64,000 bases of DNA. It comes from Zoroaster sp. YZ-2022 (taxonomy: Eukaryota > Echinodermata > Asteroidea > Forcipulatida > Zoroasteridae). Within the stretch, counting starts at the first letter, position 1. Each line of letters starts with the position of its first letter. The translations under genes were made by a program, and so were the position numbers. The notes beneath the pieces are model-generated. The model had not been told where the DNA came from. It worked only from the letters and a program-made list of their open reading frames with translations, and did no database searches. Where the stretch lies: positions 37,704,127-37,768,126 of the forward strand of contig CM055826.1 of the NCBI GenBank assembly GCA_029582265.1, written 5' to 3'. Shown one piece after another: positions 63,597 to 64,000 of this stretch.

Positions 63597-64000
63597 ACAA
63601 CCGATTCTCAGTAGCTAACCAGAGGAGTGTGAGGGCGCCCTCCCCATTTGTAGGTTGAAATTATCGGTCAGTATTAATTCATATCTTTCAATTATTTCAA
63701 CGACGAAGAGAAGAAAACAAAGCAAAGTATATTACAATTGGGACATCATTTGCAATTATTGCTGCTCTTCCATAATGTTATATTAATTAATGTTCAACGT
63801 TTTGATAAGTGAAATAAATATTGAATCGAATAAAGATGAATTAATGACAAGCTTTATGCTAAGAAAGCAAGGCAAATGCTGTATTTTTTATCCAGAAAAC
63901 AGTCCAACTAATTTTAAAGAATACTTTAATAAAAGCAATCTAAACTTGTTGACAGTGATGAATCAACAAAATAGCATGAGAGAGAAAAATACATGACCTG
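63597..64000 (+). other. Unassigned, with a 68-codon frame
   Basis: A frame at 63790-63996 (MFNVLISEINIES...) is balanced in composition and ends TGA near the window edge. I do not recognise it and there is no splice or homology evidence. Confidence 0.25.

Noticed and set aside
63357..63614. 85-codon frame ending in poly-Ile/Tyr
   Set aside because: Reads through a SINE tail and an ATT microsatellite.

Overview
The window is animal nuclear DNA, AT-rich by eye, with long introns, GT-AG splice sites and a very dense load of transposable elements. There is no bacterial-style gene packing. A split metazoan gene for the mitochondrial ATPase inhibitor and a large exon of an MTCL/SOGA-type coiled-coil gene, together with L2/RTE/Tc1/hAT elements and tRNA-derived SINEs, suggest an invertebrate, probably a marine deuterostome such as an echinoderm or hemichordate. 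That placement is inference only.

Two host genes can be supported. (1) On the minus strand at 42424-44712 is the first coding exon (763 codons, phase 0) of an MTCL/SOGA-family gene; its later exons would lie at lower coordinates and I could not find them. (2) On the plus strand at 52209-60165 is a complete four-exon ATP5IF1 (IF1) gene. Its exons are 52209-52264, 53280-53334, 56296-56385 and 60013-60165, and they join in frame into 117 residues: a mitochondrial presequence, the inhibitory motif and the His-pair coiled coil. The two start codons are about 7.5 kb apart and the genes are transcribed divergently.

The rest is mobile and repetitive DNA. 1-17.4 kb: a ~270-bp dispersed repeat, arrays of an 81-bp unit, a Tc1/mariner-type element with 274-bp inverted repeats and a frameshifted transposase, two small hAT-like elements with 8-bp target duplications, and an RTE fragment. 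17.4-22.4 kb: two non-LTR retrotransposons back to back, one with an uninterrupted 510-residue reverse transcriptase and one L2-like and decayed. 22.4-42.3 kb: miniature inverted-repeat elements, a 73-bp hairpin tandem repeat, more 81-bp arrays, a SINE nested in another repeat with a 14-bp target duplication, and a ~950-bp hAT-like element. 44.7-52.2 kb: the MTCL upstream region, a 111-bp tandem repeat, a near-perfect 122-bp fold-back and a long microsatellite. 52.2-64 kb: ATP5IF1 with introns full of insertions, then a cluster of SINEs whose 3' tail matches that of the L2-like LINE upstream.

I did not find a new multi-gene system. The best candidates for something undescribed are the dispersed element that carries internal 81-bp arrays, the fold-back family centred on a GAAACGTCG motif, and the L2/SINE tail pair.
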